From positions 124,001-188,000 of the forward strand of contig NZ_JADMLG010000010.1 of NCBI RefSeq assembly GCF_015674855.1: 64,000 bases of DNA, given 5' to 3'. Positions 51,567 through 60,020 of the stretch are shown one piece after another. A program made the translations under genes and the position numbers. The notes under the pieces are model-generated. The model was given only the letters and a program-made list of their open reading frames with translations, was not told where the DNA came from and searched no databases. Origin of the DNA: Nocardia bovistercoris. GTDB lineage: Bacteria; Actinomycetota; Actinomycetes; Mycobacteriales; Mycobacteriaceae. Positions within the stretch are counted from its first letter, which is position 1. Each line of letters starts with the position of its first letter.

Positions 51567-53629
51567 ATGGGGAACTCCGAGGACGACGAGCGCGCCCGGC
51601 TCGCGCTCAAGAATGCCGTACTGGTCGCCGATGACGACGAACTGCGTTCCGAACTGATCGAGACCCGCGCCGCGATCGAGGAGCGGCCGGAAGTGGGATT
51701 CTCGCCCGAGAGTGGCGATTCGTTCGACGGTCCGGCGCGGAGGGGGCTTCGGGGGAGGGCGACGGCGGGTTCACCGCCGAGACGATCGTCCTACGCACCG
51801 GAAGGCCGGTGCTGACCATCCGGCGCGACGCCGCGCAACTGACGTTCACCGATCCCGAGAGCGAAGTCTGGCGCACCCGTCTCAGCGCGGCGTCGGAGGC
51901 GCTGGTGCGTGCGGCGCGCGCCGTCGGACGGATCGAGGTCACGGGCCACGACGCGGCATGGCTCGGCACCGGGTGGCTGCTCGCCTCCGATATCGTCGTC
52001 ACCAATCGGCATGTCGCCAGGGAGTTCGGCCGGGCGGGCGGCGCCGGGTTCGTCTTCCGTCAGGGCTTCTTCGGGCCGATGACCGCGTCCATCGACTTCC
52101 TCGAGGAGGCCGACCGCCCCGAGGACCTGACCTTCGCGATCAGCCGGATCCTGCACATCGAGGACGACGCGGGTCCCGATATCGCGTTGCTGCGAGTCCA
52201 GCAGACCGGCGCGGGGATGTCGGCGCCGATACCGCTGTCGGAGGCTCCCGTCGCCGACGACCTGCTCGCCGTGATCGGCTACCCGGCCAGGGACAGCCGG
52301 ATTCCGGACCAAGCGCTCATGGACAAGATCTACGGCGACATCTACGACAAGAAGCGCCTGGCGCCGGGGCGGCTCACCAGGACCGAAGGTCCGGTGATCC
52401 TGCACGACTGCTCGACTCTCGGTGGGAACTCCGGATCGGTCGTGGTGTCGCTGACCACCGGCGAGGCGGTCGGCCTGCACTTCGCGGGGCGCTTCCTGAA
52501 GTCGAACTTCGCGGTCGCCGCGCCGGTGGTGAAGCAGCGCCTCGGTGCGGTGCTCGGCGGCGGGGTCCGCCGTCCACGGCAGCCCGCCGTCACCGTCGAC
52601 CCGGGCGTGGACGCGGGCGTGCGAGGAGAGACAAGGGCCGATGGTCCCGGTCCGGTCGCCGCGGGCCCGCCCAGGTTCACCGCGGTCGTTCCGCTGCGTG
52701 TCACGGTGGAGCTCGCGGATCCGCACTGGGACAACGCATCTGCTCCCGTGACCGCCACGAGCCCGGTCACCGAGGTCGACGCGGACGAGGTCGTCGTGGA
52801 GGGCGTCGCCGCCGACTACACGGACCGCGCGGGCTTCTCGGAGGCATTCCTCGGCGCCGAGGCGCCCGTCGCCCTGCCGGTGGTCGCGGACCAGGACGAC
52901 GTCCTCGTCTTCGACGACAACGGCAGTTCGGGCACCGTGCTGAAGTACGACCATTTCTCGGTGGTGATGAGCAAGAAACGTCGCATGTGCCACTACAGCG
53001 CGGTCAATATCGATGGCAAGCAACTCATTCGGTTGCCACGCCCGGGTTGGCGCCAGGATCCGCGCATCCCGAAGGGTGCGCAGATCAGCGCCGAATGCTA
53101 CGGAAATCCCCCGAAGTTCTCCCGCGGTCATATGACGCGGCGCGAAGACCCGGTCTGGGGTTCGCCCGCGACGGCGGCGCGCGCGAACAGCGACACCATG
53201 CACGTGACCAATGTGGTACCGCAGATGCAGACCTTCAACGGCGGTGTCTGGCTCGGTCTCGAGGAGTACGCGTTGCGGAACGCGCGCCAGGACCGGATGC
53301 GGATCTCCGTCATCACCGGCCCCTTCCTCGAGGAGGACGATCCGGTTCGATTCGGGGTGCCGATCCCGGTGGACTTCTGGAAGGTGATCGTCTTCGTGCA
53401 CGACGCGACCGGAGCGCTCACCGCGACGGGATACAGTATGTCCCAACGGGATTTCTTCGCCGAGGAGGAATTCGTCTTCGGCCGGTTCAAGACCGCGCAA
53501 CGCCGGATCGAATGGATCGAGCGCCGCGCGGGCTTGTCGTTCCGCGGTCTCGCCGACCTCGACCCGTTCCGCGAACCGGAAAGCGGTGTCACCGAATTGC
53601 ACGACTTCAGCGAAATCCAGTTCGTCTAG
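51567..53629 (+). pseudogene. Trypsin-like protease fused to DNA/RNA non-specific endonuclease, with apparent frame change
   Basis: The main frame (from GTG 51809, 606 residues) has a trypsin-fold domain with His68 (TNRHVA), Asp124 (GPDIALL) and Ser208 (LGGNSGS), a linker, then a NUC1/EndA-type nuclease with FSRGHMTRRED (catalytic His441) and VTNVVPQMQTFNGGVWLGLE. Both active sites look intact. Coding character continues upstream of 51809 in the same frame (FTAETIVLRTGRP), while natural sequence from ATG 51567 (MGNSEDDERARLALKNAV) is one frame off. The two join near 51728-51760, beside two runs of five G. This is either a real frameshift, a recoding site, a sequencing error, or two overlapping genes (GTGCTGA, 51809-51815). 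Confidence 0.75.
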
Positions 53630-53861
53630 GGTCGCCGCAGGCGAAAATCGTTGTAACGTCAGCGAAGTAGACCTTGCCCGATCCGATTGGCGCGATGTCC
53701 TCGTGGCCGCTGGTCTGGCAGAGCAGAACTGGGAGGAACGAATCACCGCGGAATTGGGACCGGCTGCCGAAGCGGAATCGGCGGCATCGCCACAACAGGC
53801 GGACGGCGCCGCCGTGCGCGGTACGGCGCCGCGTGCTCGCGGTACGGGCGGTGCCGGGTGA
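53586..53861 (+). CDS. Possible small protein between nuclease and quinone reductase genes
   Basis: An open frame of at most 91 residues starting at GTG 53586 inside the nuclease gene and ending at TGA 53859-53861, which overlaps the next gene start as GTGA. The middle (DLARSDWRDVLVAAGLAEQNWEERITAELG) reads like real helical protein with fair codon bias. The first 25 codons do not. No better start is visible. The coupling to the next gene is the main reason to list it. No family recognised. Confidence 0.35.
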   Translation: MSPNCTTSAKSSSSRVAAGENRCNVSEVDLARSDWRDVLVAAGLAEQNWEERITAELGPAAEAESAASPQQADGAAVRGTAPRARGTGGAG

Positions 53862-54811
53862 GAGCTGTCGTGTACGACCGCTACGGCGGTCCGGAGGTGC
53901 TGTCGGTCGCGGAGGTCGCGGTACCGTCTCCCGGCGAGAAGCAGGTGCTCGTTCGCGTCCACGCCACCTCGCTCAATCTCTCCGATTGGGAATGTCTGCG
54001 CGGGACACCGCTGTATGCGCGCCTCGGAGGGCTGCGCGCACCCGCGAACCGCATTCTCGGCTCCGATATCGCGGGGCGGGTGGTGGCTGTCGGCGCCGGA
54101 GTCACCCGATTCCGGCCCGGGGAGGAGGTCTACGGTGACAATCTCGCTCTCAAAGGCGGATTCGCCGAATACGCCGTCGTGGCCGAGTCGGCGCTGGCGC
54201 GCAAACCGGCGGCGCTGACCTTCGCCGAGGCCGCCGCGCTGCCGCAGGCGGGTGTGATCGCGTTGCAAGGTGTTGCCGGAGCGGGCCCCGACACGTCGGT
54301 GTTGGTCAATGGCGCCGGTGGAGGTTCCGGCTCGTTCGCCATCCAACTCGCGAAACGCGCGGGCGCCCACGTGACCGGGGTGGACAACGCGAGCAAACTC
54401 GACTTCATGTGCTCACTCGGCGCGGACGAGGTGATCGACTACCGCGAACAGGATTTCACCCGCACCGGTTCGTACGACCTGATACTCGATCTCGTCGCGT
54501 ACCGTTCGGTATTCGCCTACCGCAGAGCGCTCGCGCGCGGCGGCCGCTACCGATGCGTCGGCGGAACGGCGCGCGCACTGCTGCGCGTCACGACGGCGGG
54601 CGTTGCCATCGGCGCCATGACCGGACGCAGGCTGAGCGTGCTCGCGGTGCGGCAAGGGCCCGCGCACTTCACCCCGCTGGCCGAACGCTGCGTGGCGGGC
54701 GAGATCGATATCCATATCGATCGCACCTTCACCCTCGACGAGGTGCCGAGTGCGCTCGCACACGTCGGTGAAGGTCACGCCCTCGGCAAAGTGGTCATCG
54801 AAATCCCCTGA
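53858..54811 (+). CDS. Quinone oxidoreductase-like NAD(P)H dehydrogenase (MDR family, zinc-free)
   Basis: 317 residues from GTG 53858. Opening VRAVVYDRYGGPEVLSV, then ILGSDIAGRVVAVG and the nucleotide-binding NGAGGGSGSFAIQLAK identify the QOR/NADPH:quinone reductase branch, which has no zinc sites. The C terminus (GEIDIHIDRTFTLDEVPSAL, GKVVIEIP) is typical. It starts on top of the stop codon of the small frame before it. A strong terminator follows. Substrate unknown; quinones or enones are usual. Confidence 0.88.
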   Translation: MRAVVYDRYGGPEVLSVAEVAVPSPGEKQVLVRVHATSLNLSDWECLRGTPLYARLGGLRAPANRILGSDIAGRVVAVGAGVTRFRPGEEVYGDNLALKGGFAEYAVVAESALARKPAALTFAEAAALPQAGVIALQGVAGAGPDTSVLVNGAGGGSGSFAIQLAKRAGAHVTGVDNASKLDFMCSLGADEVIDYREQDFTRTGSYDLILDLVAYRSVFAYRRALARGGRYRCVGGTARALLRVTTAGVAIGAMTGRRLSVLAVRQGPAHFTPLAERCVAGEIDIHIDRTFTLDEVPSALAHVGEGHALGKVVIEIP

Positions 54812-54965
54812 GAAGGAGCGGAACTCATCGCAATTGTGGATGAGCGCCGCGCACGGGTCGGGGCGATCGGCATACCAGATGTCCATGCCGCGGCTCGTCC
54901 GGTGCGGGGCTGCCGAAGCGCCGTCGCCCGCGAGTTTTGTCCCGGAGGCTTCGTCGGGGGAGAAG

Positions 54966-55000
54966 ACGGTCCCGGATCGAAGGGGATGATCCGGGACCGT
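54966..55000. terminator. Terminator between quinone reductase and glycosyltransferase genes
   Basis: A perfect 13-base-pair stem (54966-54978 with 54988-55000) around a 9-base loop lies between two convergent genes, 155 bases after one stop and 32 before the other. Confidence 0.75.
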
Positions 55001-55031
55001 CGCAGGAATATCGCGCGGACTGCGCCCCGAG

Positions 55032-56354
55032 TTAACTCGCGTCCCGAGTCGGTGTCTTGCGGCCCGGTCGGCCACGGTCGGTGCTCGAGGCGGCGACGGT
55101 GTCGATGAGTTCGTCGATGCCCCGAGTTGCGCGGATCTGTTCGGCCAGCACGGCGGCGGCTTCCCGATAGCGTGGCGAGCTCAGGGTTTTGCGGACCGCG
55201 CGGCGGATCGCGGTGACGCTCGGGTGACCGGTGTGCAGGTTGATTCCGGTGCCCGACCAGGCGACACGGGCCGCGACTTCGGGTTTGTCCTCGGTGTCTC
55301 CGGCGATCACGATCGGCACCGCGTTGGCGAGTGCGTAGTGGACGCCGCCGTATCCGCCGTTGGTGACGAGCAGGTCGAGGTGGGGGAAAAGTTTGTCGTA
55401 GGGCAGGAATCGGTCCGCGCGGACGTTGGCGGGGAGTTCGCCGAGTTCTTCGATCGGTCGTCCGCCGGTGGTGACGACGAGCAGGACGTCCTCGGTGGCG
55501 AGTGCGTCGATGGTGGGCCGGACGAGGTCGTGGTAGTCCTGGTTGGCGATGGTGCCTTGAGTGGCGAGTACGACCGGTCGGGCGCCGTCGAGGTCGCTCC
55601 ACCAGGACGGGAGAGGGCCGTCGGTGGGGGCGATCACCGGGCCCGCGAAGCGGATGGGCACCGTGGCGTCGGGGCGGGGATATTCGAAACCCGGCACGGA
55701 CAGTTGGACGATCGCGTCGGCCTCGCTCATCCAGTTGACGACGAAGGCTTCGGCGGCGCGTCCGTGCACGGAGCGGTGCAGTTGGTCGAGGTCGGCTTGG
55801 ACGGGGCCGAAGACCACCTTCTCGACCAGGGCGCGCAGGACGGTGTTGCGCACGCGGTTGAACGGGCCGCGCCACGGCCTGAAACCGAGTCCGAAGGGCG
55901 GCACCGCCGTGGAGGCGAGCGGTAGGGGCAGCATGCCCGCGACGATCACCGGGGGACGGGTGTCGCGGGGGTGGCCCGCGAGCAGCATGGCGCCGATGAA
56001 GGTCGGATCGACCAGGACGGCGTCGGGCTGGGTCGGGTCGTCCATGGTCAGTTCCAGGAGGGCGTCGTATTGGGCTCGGGCGGGGCGCAGGAAGTTCTGG
56101 GCGACGTCGTAGCGCAGTCCGGCGATGCCCGCGGGCCGCTCGCGGGCGAGGACGGCGCTGATGACTCGGTCGTCGTAGTCGGCTTCGGTTGGTAGCGCGA
56201 GGAATTCGCTGCCGGTGCGGGCCACGGCGTCGGCGAAGCGGGCTCCGGTCAGGAATCGGACCCGGTGCCCGCGCCGGGTGAGTTCGGTGGCGATGCCGAG
56301 CAGGGGAGTGACGTGCCCGTGGATGGGGACGCTGGCAATGAGGTACTGGGACAT
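55032..56354 (-). CDS. GT1-family glycosyltransferase (macrolide/UGT type)
   Basis: 440 residues. The GT-B fold with HGHVTPLLGIATELTRRGHRVRFLTG at the N terminus and, in the C-terminal half, VVLATQGTIAN and LLVTNGGYGGVHYALANAVPIVIAG (nucleotide-sugar site) mark the GT1 MGT/UGT group. Such enzymes glycosylate antibiotics, carotenoids or lipids from UDP- or dTDP-sugars. AAGGA precedes ATG. It is divergent from a TetR gene with a 25-base palindrome between them, a layout common for inducible antibiotic-inactivating glycosyltransferases, so a resistance role is plausible. Confidence 0.88.
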   Translation of the reverse strand: MSQYLIASVPIHGHVTPLLGIATELTRRGHRVRFLTGARFADAVARTGSEFLALPTEADYDDRVISAVLARERPAGIAGLRYDVAQNFLRPARAQYDALLELTMDDPTQPDAVLVDPTFIGAMLLAGHPRDTRPPVIVAGMLPLPLASTAVPPFGLGFRPWRGPFNRVRNTVLRALVEKVVFGPVQADLDQLHRSVHGRAAEAFVVNWMSEADAIVQLSVPGFEYPRPDATVPIRFAGPVIAPTDGPLPSWWSDLDGARPVVLATQGTIANQDYHDLVRPTIDALATEDVLLVVTTGGRPIEELGELPANVRADRFLPYDKLFPHLDLLVTNGGYGGVHYALANAVPIVIAGDTEDKPEVAARVAWSGTGINLHTGHPSVTAIRRAVRKTLSSPRYREAAAVLAEQIRATRGIDELIDTVAASSTDRGRPGRKTPTRDAS

Positions 56355-56390
56355 GCGCGGGTTCCTTCGATGGCGGTCGGCGGGATACAG

Positions 56391-56415
56391 TTCACTGGTA
56401 CGTCATACCAGTGAA
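56391..56415. promoter_or_regulatory. Long perfect operator between glycosyltransferase and TetR genes
   Basis: TTCACTGGTA (56391-56400) and TACCAGTGAA (56406-56415) are perfect inverted arms around CGTCA. The site is 36 bases from the glycosyltransferase start and 18 from the TetR start, ideal for a shared TetR operator. Confidence 0.75.
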
Positions 56416-56433
56416 TCGTGTCGAAGGGATATT

Positions 56434-57105
56434 GTGTCGGAGGCGAATTACGTTTCACCGGTGCGGGCTCGGCAAGCGGCGGCCACCCGCCACAAGATCC
56501 TCGTCACAGCCGCCGAACTCTTCGCCGCGCAGGGCTACGGGCGTACGTCGCTTCGCCAGATCGCGCAGGCGGCCGGGGTGTCGCTGGAAACCGTTCGGGT
56601 CCAGGGCCGCAAGGGGAGTCTGCTGACCTCGGCCGTGCGCGTGCTCAGTTTCGGCCGCGATGTCGACGAGTCGGTGCTCGATGCCCCCGAGGCGGGCGAT
56701 CTCCGGAGTGCCTCGACCCCCGCGGAATTCGCGACGGCGGCGGCGCGATTGCTGACCGGCCTCGCCGCCCGCACGGCAGGAGTGTGGCGCGCGTTCCTTT
56801 CGGCCGCCGCCGACGATCCCGAGGTGGACGCCGAGTTGTCGCACACGCAAACGATGATCAGGGCGAATGCGGGCAGCGCGGTCGAACTGCTTTCCGCCCG
56901 CGGCTGGCTGCGCACCGACATCGCCGACGACGAACTCACCGTGAGCCTGTGGCTGCTGATCTCGGTAGAGAACTACGACAAGCTGACCGGTCGCCTCGGC
57001 TGGAGTCCGCGGCGCTACGAACAGTGGCTGGCAATCGCGTTGAGCGACCTGCTGTTCGGCCGATCACCCCGGTCCGGCGCGCCGGTCGCGCACCGCACGA
57101 ACTGA
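56434..57105 (+). CDS. TetR-family transcriptional regulator
   Basis: 223 residues from GTG 56434, with AAGGGA five bases before it. Helix-turn-helix: HKILVTAAELFAAQGYGRTSLRQIAQAAGVSLETVRVQGRKGSLL. It is divergent from the glycosyltransferase, and a 25-base perfect palindrome lies between them. The likely inducer is the substrate of the glycosyltransferase or a related compound. Confidence 0.88.
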   Translation: MSEANYVSPVRARQAAATRHKILVTAAELFAAQGYGRTSLRQIAQAAGVSLETVRVQGRKGSLLTSAVRVLSFGRDVDESVLDAPEAGDLRSASTPAEFATAAARLLTGLAARTAGVWRAFLSAAADDPEVDAELSHTQTMIRANAGSAVELLSARGWLRTDIADDELTVSLWLLISVENYDKLTGRLGWSPRRYEQWLAIALSDLLFGRSPRSGAPVAHRTN

Positions 57106-57138
57106 CCGCCCGATCGGCCCGCACGTGTTGTGTTCGGA

Positions 57139-57381
57139 TTACGGCCACCGCTGTGGCCGAGGCGAGGCGGCGGAGGGCGCAGGGGCGTAGGTTGTTCGTA
57201 TTGTGCCGTTCTGGTCAGGTTCGAAGCAGATGTACCAGGTGCCGTGGCGTCCGGGAACTGTTCCGACGTAGTGGCATTCGGCCGTGCCCGGCGCGGGCGA
57301 CGTGGTCGGCGTGGCGATCGCGGCGGGAAGCCCGGACAGGATGCCCGCGACGGTGAGCAGGGTGAGCGACGCGATCTTCAT
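57139..57381 (-). CDS. Small secreted protein with one cysteine pair
   Basis: 80 residues from ATG 57381 (MKIASLTLLTVAGILSGLP), with GAGG six bases upstream. A Sec signal ends near AIATPT. The mature part has two cysteines (AECHYVG and WYICFEPDQ) that may form one disulphide and a Pro/Ala-rich tail. No family recognised. Confidence 0.65.
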   Translation of the reverse strand: MKIASLTLLTVAGILSGLPAAIATPTTSPAPGTAECHYVGTVPGRHGTWYICFEPDQNGTIRTTYAPAPSAASPRPQRWP

Positions 57382-57482
57382 GTTGGGCCTCGAAACCATG
57401 GAAGTAATCGGTATGTGACGGTTCAGGTGCTCGGGTGGGACCGCCGCGCCGCCTCAGCGCAGCGGTCCCCGGGTGTGGTCGG

Positions 57483-58118
57483 TCAGATGACCGCGATGAC
57501 GGCGCCGATCACCGCGCCCGCGACCTTGAGTGCGTCGAGGACGGAATTGAGCAGGGCCACGGGATTGAAGTTGACCCGCGCTTTCCAGTGCCAACGCCAG
57601 CCGCGGACGAGCTTGGGCCAGTTGGCGGCGACCTGCGGGCTGACCACGGTGCGGTTCCAGTCGACATTGCGCGAACCCGGTTCGCTGGTGCCGTGCATCC
57701 GGCCCTTGGCGGTGAAGGTGTAGGCGGTGCCTGCCGAATCCGTGATGACCCAAACGAAGACCAGGTCGTAGCTGGGGAAGCCGGAGTCGTGGAAGTGGCC
57801 CGTGAATACACACTTGCCGTCCCGGTGCAGAGTCAAGGAGGCGAATCCGTTCACCGGGACCCCGTTGTTGAACGTGATGTTGCCGGTGTGGAATGGCCCG
57901 ATGACCGCGGGCACATCGGCGGCGGGCTCGGGGAGGGCTCCGTCGAACTGGATCATCTCGGTCGCATCGGGATACAGCTCCTTCAGCTGGTCGAGATCCT
58001 CGATCAGTTCGAACTCGGCCGATCCGCCGACGCTCGCGATGACGCGGAGTTCGTCGACCGCCGCTCGGGACAGGAGGTCGGTGATCTTCTCTTCGTTGTC
58101 TACTTCACGCGATGTCAT
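57483..58118 (-). CDS. Unknown protein with beta-rich core and hydrophobic C terminus
   Basis: 211 residues from ATG 58118 (MTSREVDNEEKITDLLSRAA). About 60 charged helical residues lead into a beta-rich core (GPFHTGNITFNNGVPVNG, then LTLHRDGKCVFTGHFHDSG and YDLVFVWVITDSAGTAYTF) that resembles a lipocalin-like or jelly-roll barrel. A Trp-rich stretch (WPKLVRGWRWHWKARVN) and a hydrophobic tail ending in GAVIGAVIAVI follow, perhaps a membrane helix. No signal peptide. I do not recognise a family. It is divergent from another unknown gene across 204 bases. Confidence 0.65.
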   Translation of the reverse strand: MTSREVDNEEKITDLLSRAAVDELRVIASVGGSAEFELIEDLDQLKELYPDATEMIQFDGALPEPAADVPAVIGPFHTGNITFNNGVPVNGFASLTLHRDGKCVFTGHFHDSGFPSYDLVFVWVITDSAGTAYTFTAKGRMHGTSEPGSRNVDWNRTVVSPQVAANWPKLVRGWRWHWKARVNFNPVALLNSVLDALKVAGAVIGAVIAVI

Positions 58119-58322
58119 GGCACGTGATTCCTTCCGCTCGAATCTCTGTCGAAATCCGCAGGTGCTGCGAACGAGTTCCAGAATCGCGGGAAAGGCCAGG
58201 TCGGCGCATCGGAGCGTGATGGTGTTCTCGACGTACCGTGTGGCGATGACCCTGTCATCCATTCGACGTATCGACAGTGAAATAGATGGCTGTGCAGTGT
58301 GATCGCTGCCAGAATTCTTCGT

Positions 58323-58802
58323 ATGACACAGAGCGTGGAAGGTGATTCCCGGCCGAATCCGGAGGCATTGGTCGTCGTGTACGCGGTGGGCGAGACGGGA
58401 GCCACCGCCGACTTGTTGGGGCGGGCAACGCTGATCAACCGGCAGTTCGCCCTCGTATCCGAACCTCTCAACCGGGTATTGGCCGAGCATCCGAGGCGAA
58501 TGCGGGTGGGGGTATTCGCCGCACGACATGCCTATCAGAAGGCGCCGAAGGTGACGACCTGTGGCGAGATCATCGACGTCGCCTTCACCCGGGTCGTCGA
58601 GGAGGATCGGGAACTGGTCCTGCTCGACCTCGCGGTCGAGTCGGCGGCGCCTGTGTTGTTGCCGTTCCTGGTGCCCCCTCGGGAGGACATTGTCGCCGCA
58701 CTGCGCGGTGTGCTCGACGGAAACCCGTTGTCCGCCCCCCATATCGGCGATCCCGCCGACCCCGTCGCCGTGTTCCGCAAGGTGATGGGTTGGGACAGGT
58801 AG
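58323..58802 (+). CDS. Unknown protein, possibly a degenerate trypsin-like lobe
   Basis: 159 residues from ATG 58323. The segments LLGRATLINRQFALVSEPLNRVLAEH and DRELVLLDLAVESAAPVLL sit where trypsin-fold proteins have the His-containing and Asp-containing strands (as in GSGFLI..LVLTAAHV and DLALLRL). The histidine would be Glu or Pro here and no GNSGG is found, so it would be inactive. This match is by eye and weak. Its end overlaps the histidine kinase gene by 13 bases if TTG 58790 is used. Confidence 0.55.
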   Translation: MTQSVEGDSRPNPEALVVVYAVGETGATADLLGRATLINRQFALVSEPLNRVLAEHPRRMRVGVFAARHAYQKAPKVTTCGEIIDVAFTRVVEEDRELVLLDLAVESAAPVLLPFLVPPREDIVAALRGVLDGNPLSAPHIGDPADPVAVFRKVMGWDR

Positions 58803-60013
58803 AGCAGGCCGCGACAGTGGGCGATGCGCAGCGCCACGGCATCCCGCGAAATCGTGTCGTCGACGTGGCGCTGGTGGTCTCGGCGGGGGCGGTGGATCTG
58901 GCGTTCTGGAATGGCAGTCGTGAGTTGGCCGGTGGTGGCGTGCTGCCGCTGTGGGTCGTGCCGTTCCTCAGCGCGGTGATGTGTTCGCTGCTGTTGTTGC
59001 GACAGCGGCACCCGATACCGGTGTGGGTCGCGCAGGCCGCCTACACCGGCATCAACTTCCTGATTCCCGCCTACTACCCGTTCGCCTACCTGCTGGTGGC
59101 CTCCTACGCGGTGGCCGCACGCAAGACGATGTCGGTCGCCCGGTGGATCCTGCCCGCCGCCGCTGTGCCGTTCGCCCTTTTCAGCTATCACTCCGCCCAG
59201 ACCGCCGCTTCGGGACAACAGGCTGCGCGGGAGTTCCTCGTCGCGGCGGGCATCTGGACGATGTTCATGTCGATAGCATGGACTCTGGGGCGGCTGGCCT
59301 ACACCCGCGAGCAGCAGGCCCGTGCGGTGCAGGCGCGGATGGCAGAAGAGGCGGAACAGGCGTTGGCCGCCCAACGGCTGCAGTTGGCCCATGAACTGCA
59401 CGACAGTGTTTCCGGCGCGGTCGCCGGGATGGTGCTCTACGCGGGCGCGGCGCGTGCGGTCGCCGCGGGTGCCGATCCTCGAACCCACGACGCGCTGGAA
59501 GCCATCGAGAAGACGGGGCAGCAGGCCATCGGCGAGCTGCATGCGCTGCTCGGCCTGCTCCGCTCCACCGATACCGTGAAAGGCCACAGCGAGAAGCCAC
59601 GCTCGCAAGGCATCGACGAGTTGGTCGAATTGACCCGAAAAGGTGGAATCGAAGTCCGCTTCGACCACACCGGCTCACCTGCTCACGGTCTCGACCCGGA
59701 TATCGATCTGGCTGTCTACCGCATCGTGCAGGAATCGTTGACCAACATCATCAAACACGCCGGTCGTGACGCGGTCGCCGCAGTGGATATCGAGTGGGGT
59801 GCGCGCACCGTGATCGTGACCGTCGAGAGCGGCGGCGGACGCGGGTCGGCGGACACGGCGAAGGACCTGTCTTCCGGGCAGGGACTACGTGGACTGGGTG
59901 AACGTATCGAGGCGCTGGGTGGCAGCCTGGAATTCGGTCCGGTGGACGCAGGCTGGCGGGTCAACGCCGAACTTCCTCTCACCGCGTCGAACCTGTCCCG
60001 CCGATCGAGATGA
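58790..60013 (+). CDS. Sensor histidine kinase (HisKA_3, NarL-partner type)
   Basis: 407 residues. Five or so transmembrane helices (residues about 23-170) with no large extracellular loop, then a coiled linker, the HisKA_3 box LAHELHDSVSGAVAGM (phospho-acceptor His in HELHD, about 204), and a HATPase with RIVQESLTNIIKHA and GLRGLGERIEALGG. TTG 58790 overlaps the gene before; GTG 58817 is an alternative start. It is followed eight bases later by its response regulator. The membrane-embedded sensor suggests a stimulus in or near the membrane. Confidence 0.88.
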   Translation: MGQVEQAATVGDAQRHGIPRNRVVDVALVVSAGAVDLAFWNGSRELAGGGVLPLWVVPFLSAVMCSLLLLRQRHPIPVWVAQAAYTGINFLIPAYYPFAYLLVASYAVAARKTMSVARWILPAAAVPFALFSYHSAQTAASGQQAAREFLVAAGIWTMFMSIAWTLGRLAYTREQQARAVQARMAEEAEQALAAQRLQLAHELHDSVSGAVAGMVLYAGAARAVAAGADPRTHDALEAIEKTGQQAIGELHALLGLLRSTDTVKGHSEKPRSQGIDELVELTRKGGIEVRFDHTGSPAHGLDPDIDLAVYRIVQESLTNIIKHAGRDAVAAVDIEWGARTVIVTVESGGGRGSADTAKDLSSGQGLRGLGERIEALGGSLEFGPVDAGWRVNAELPLTASNLSRRSR

Positions 60014-60020
60014 GGGCTCG

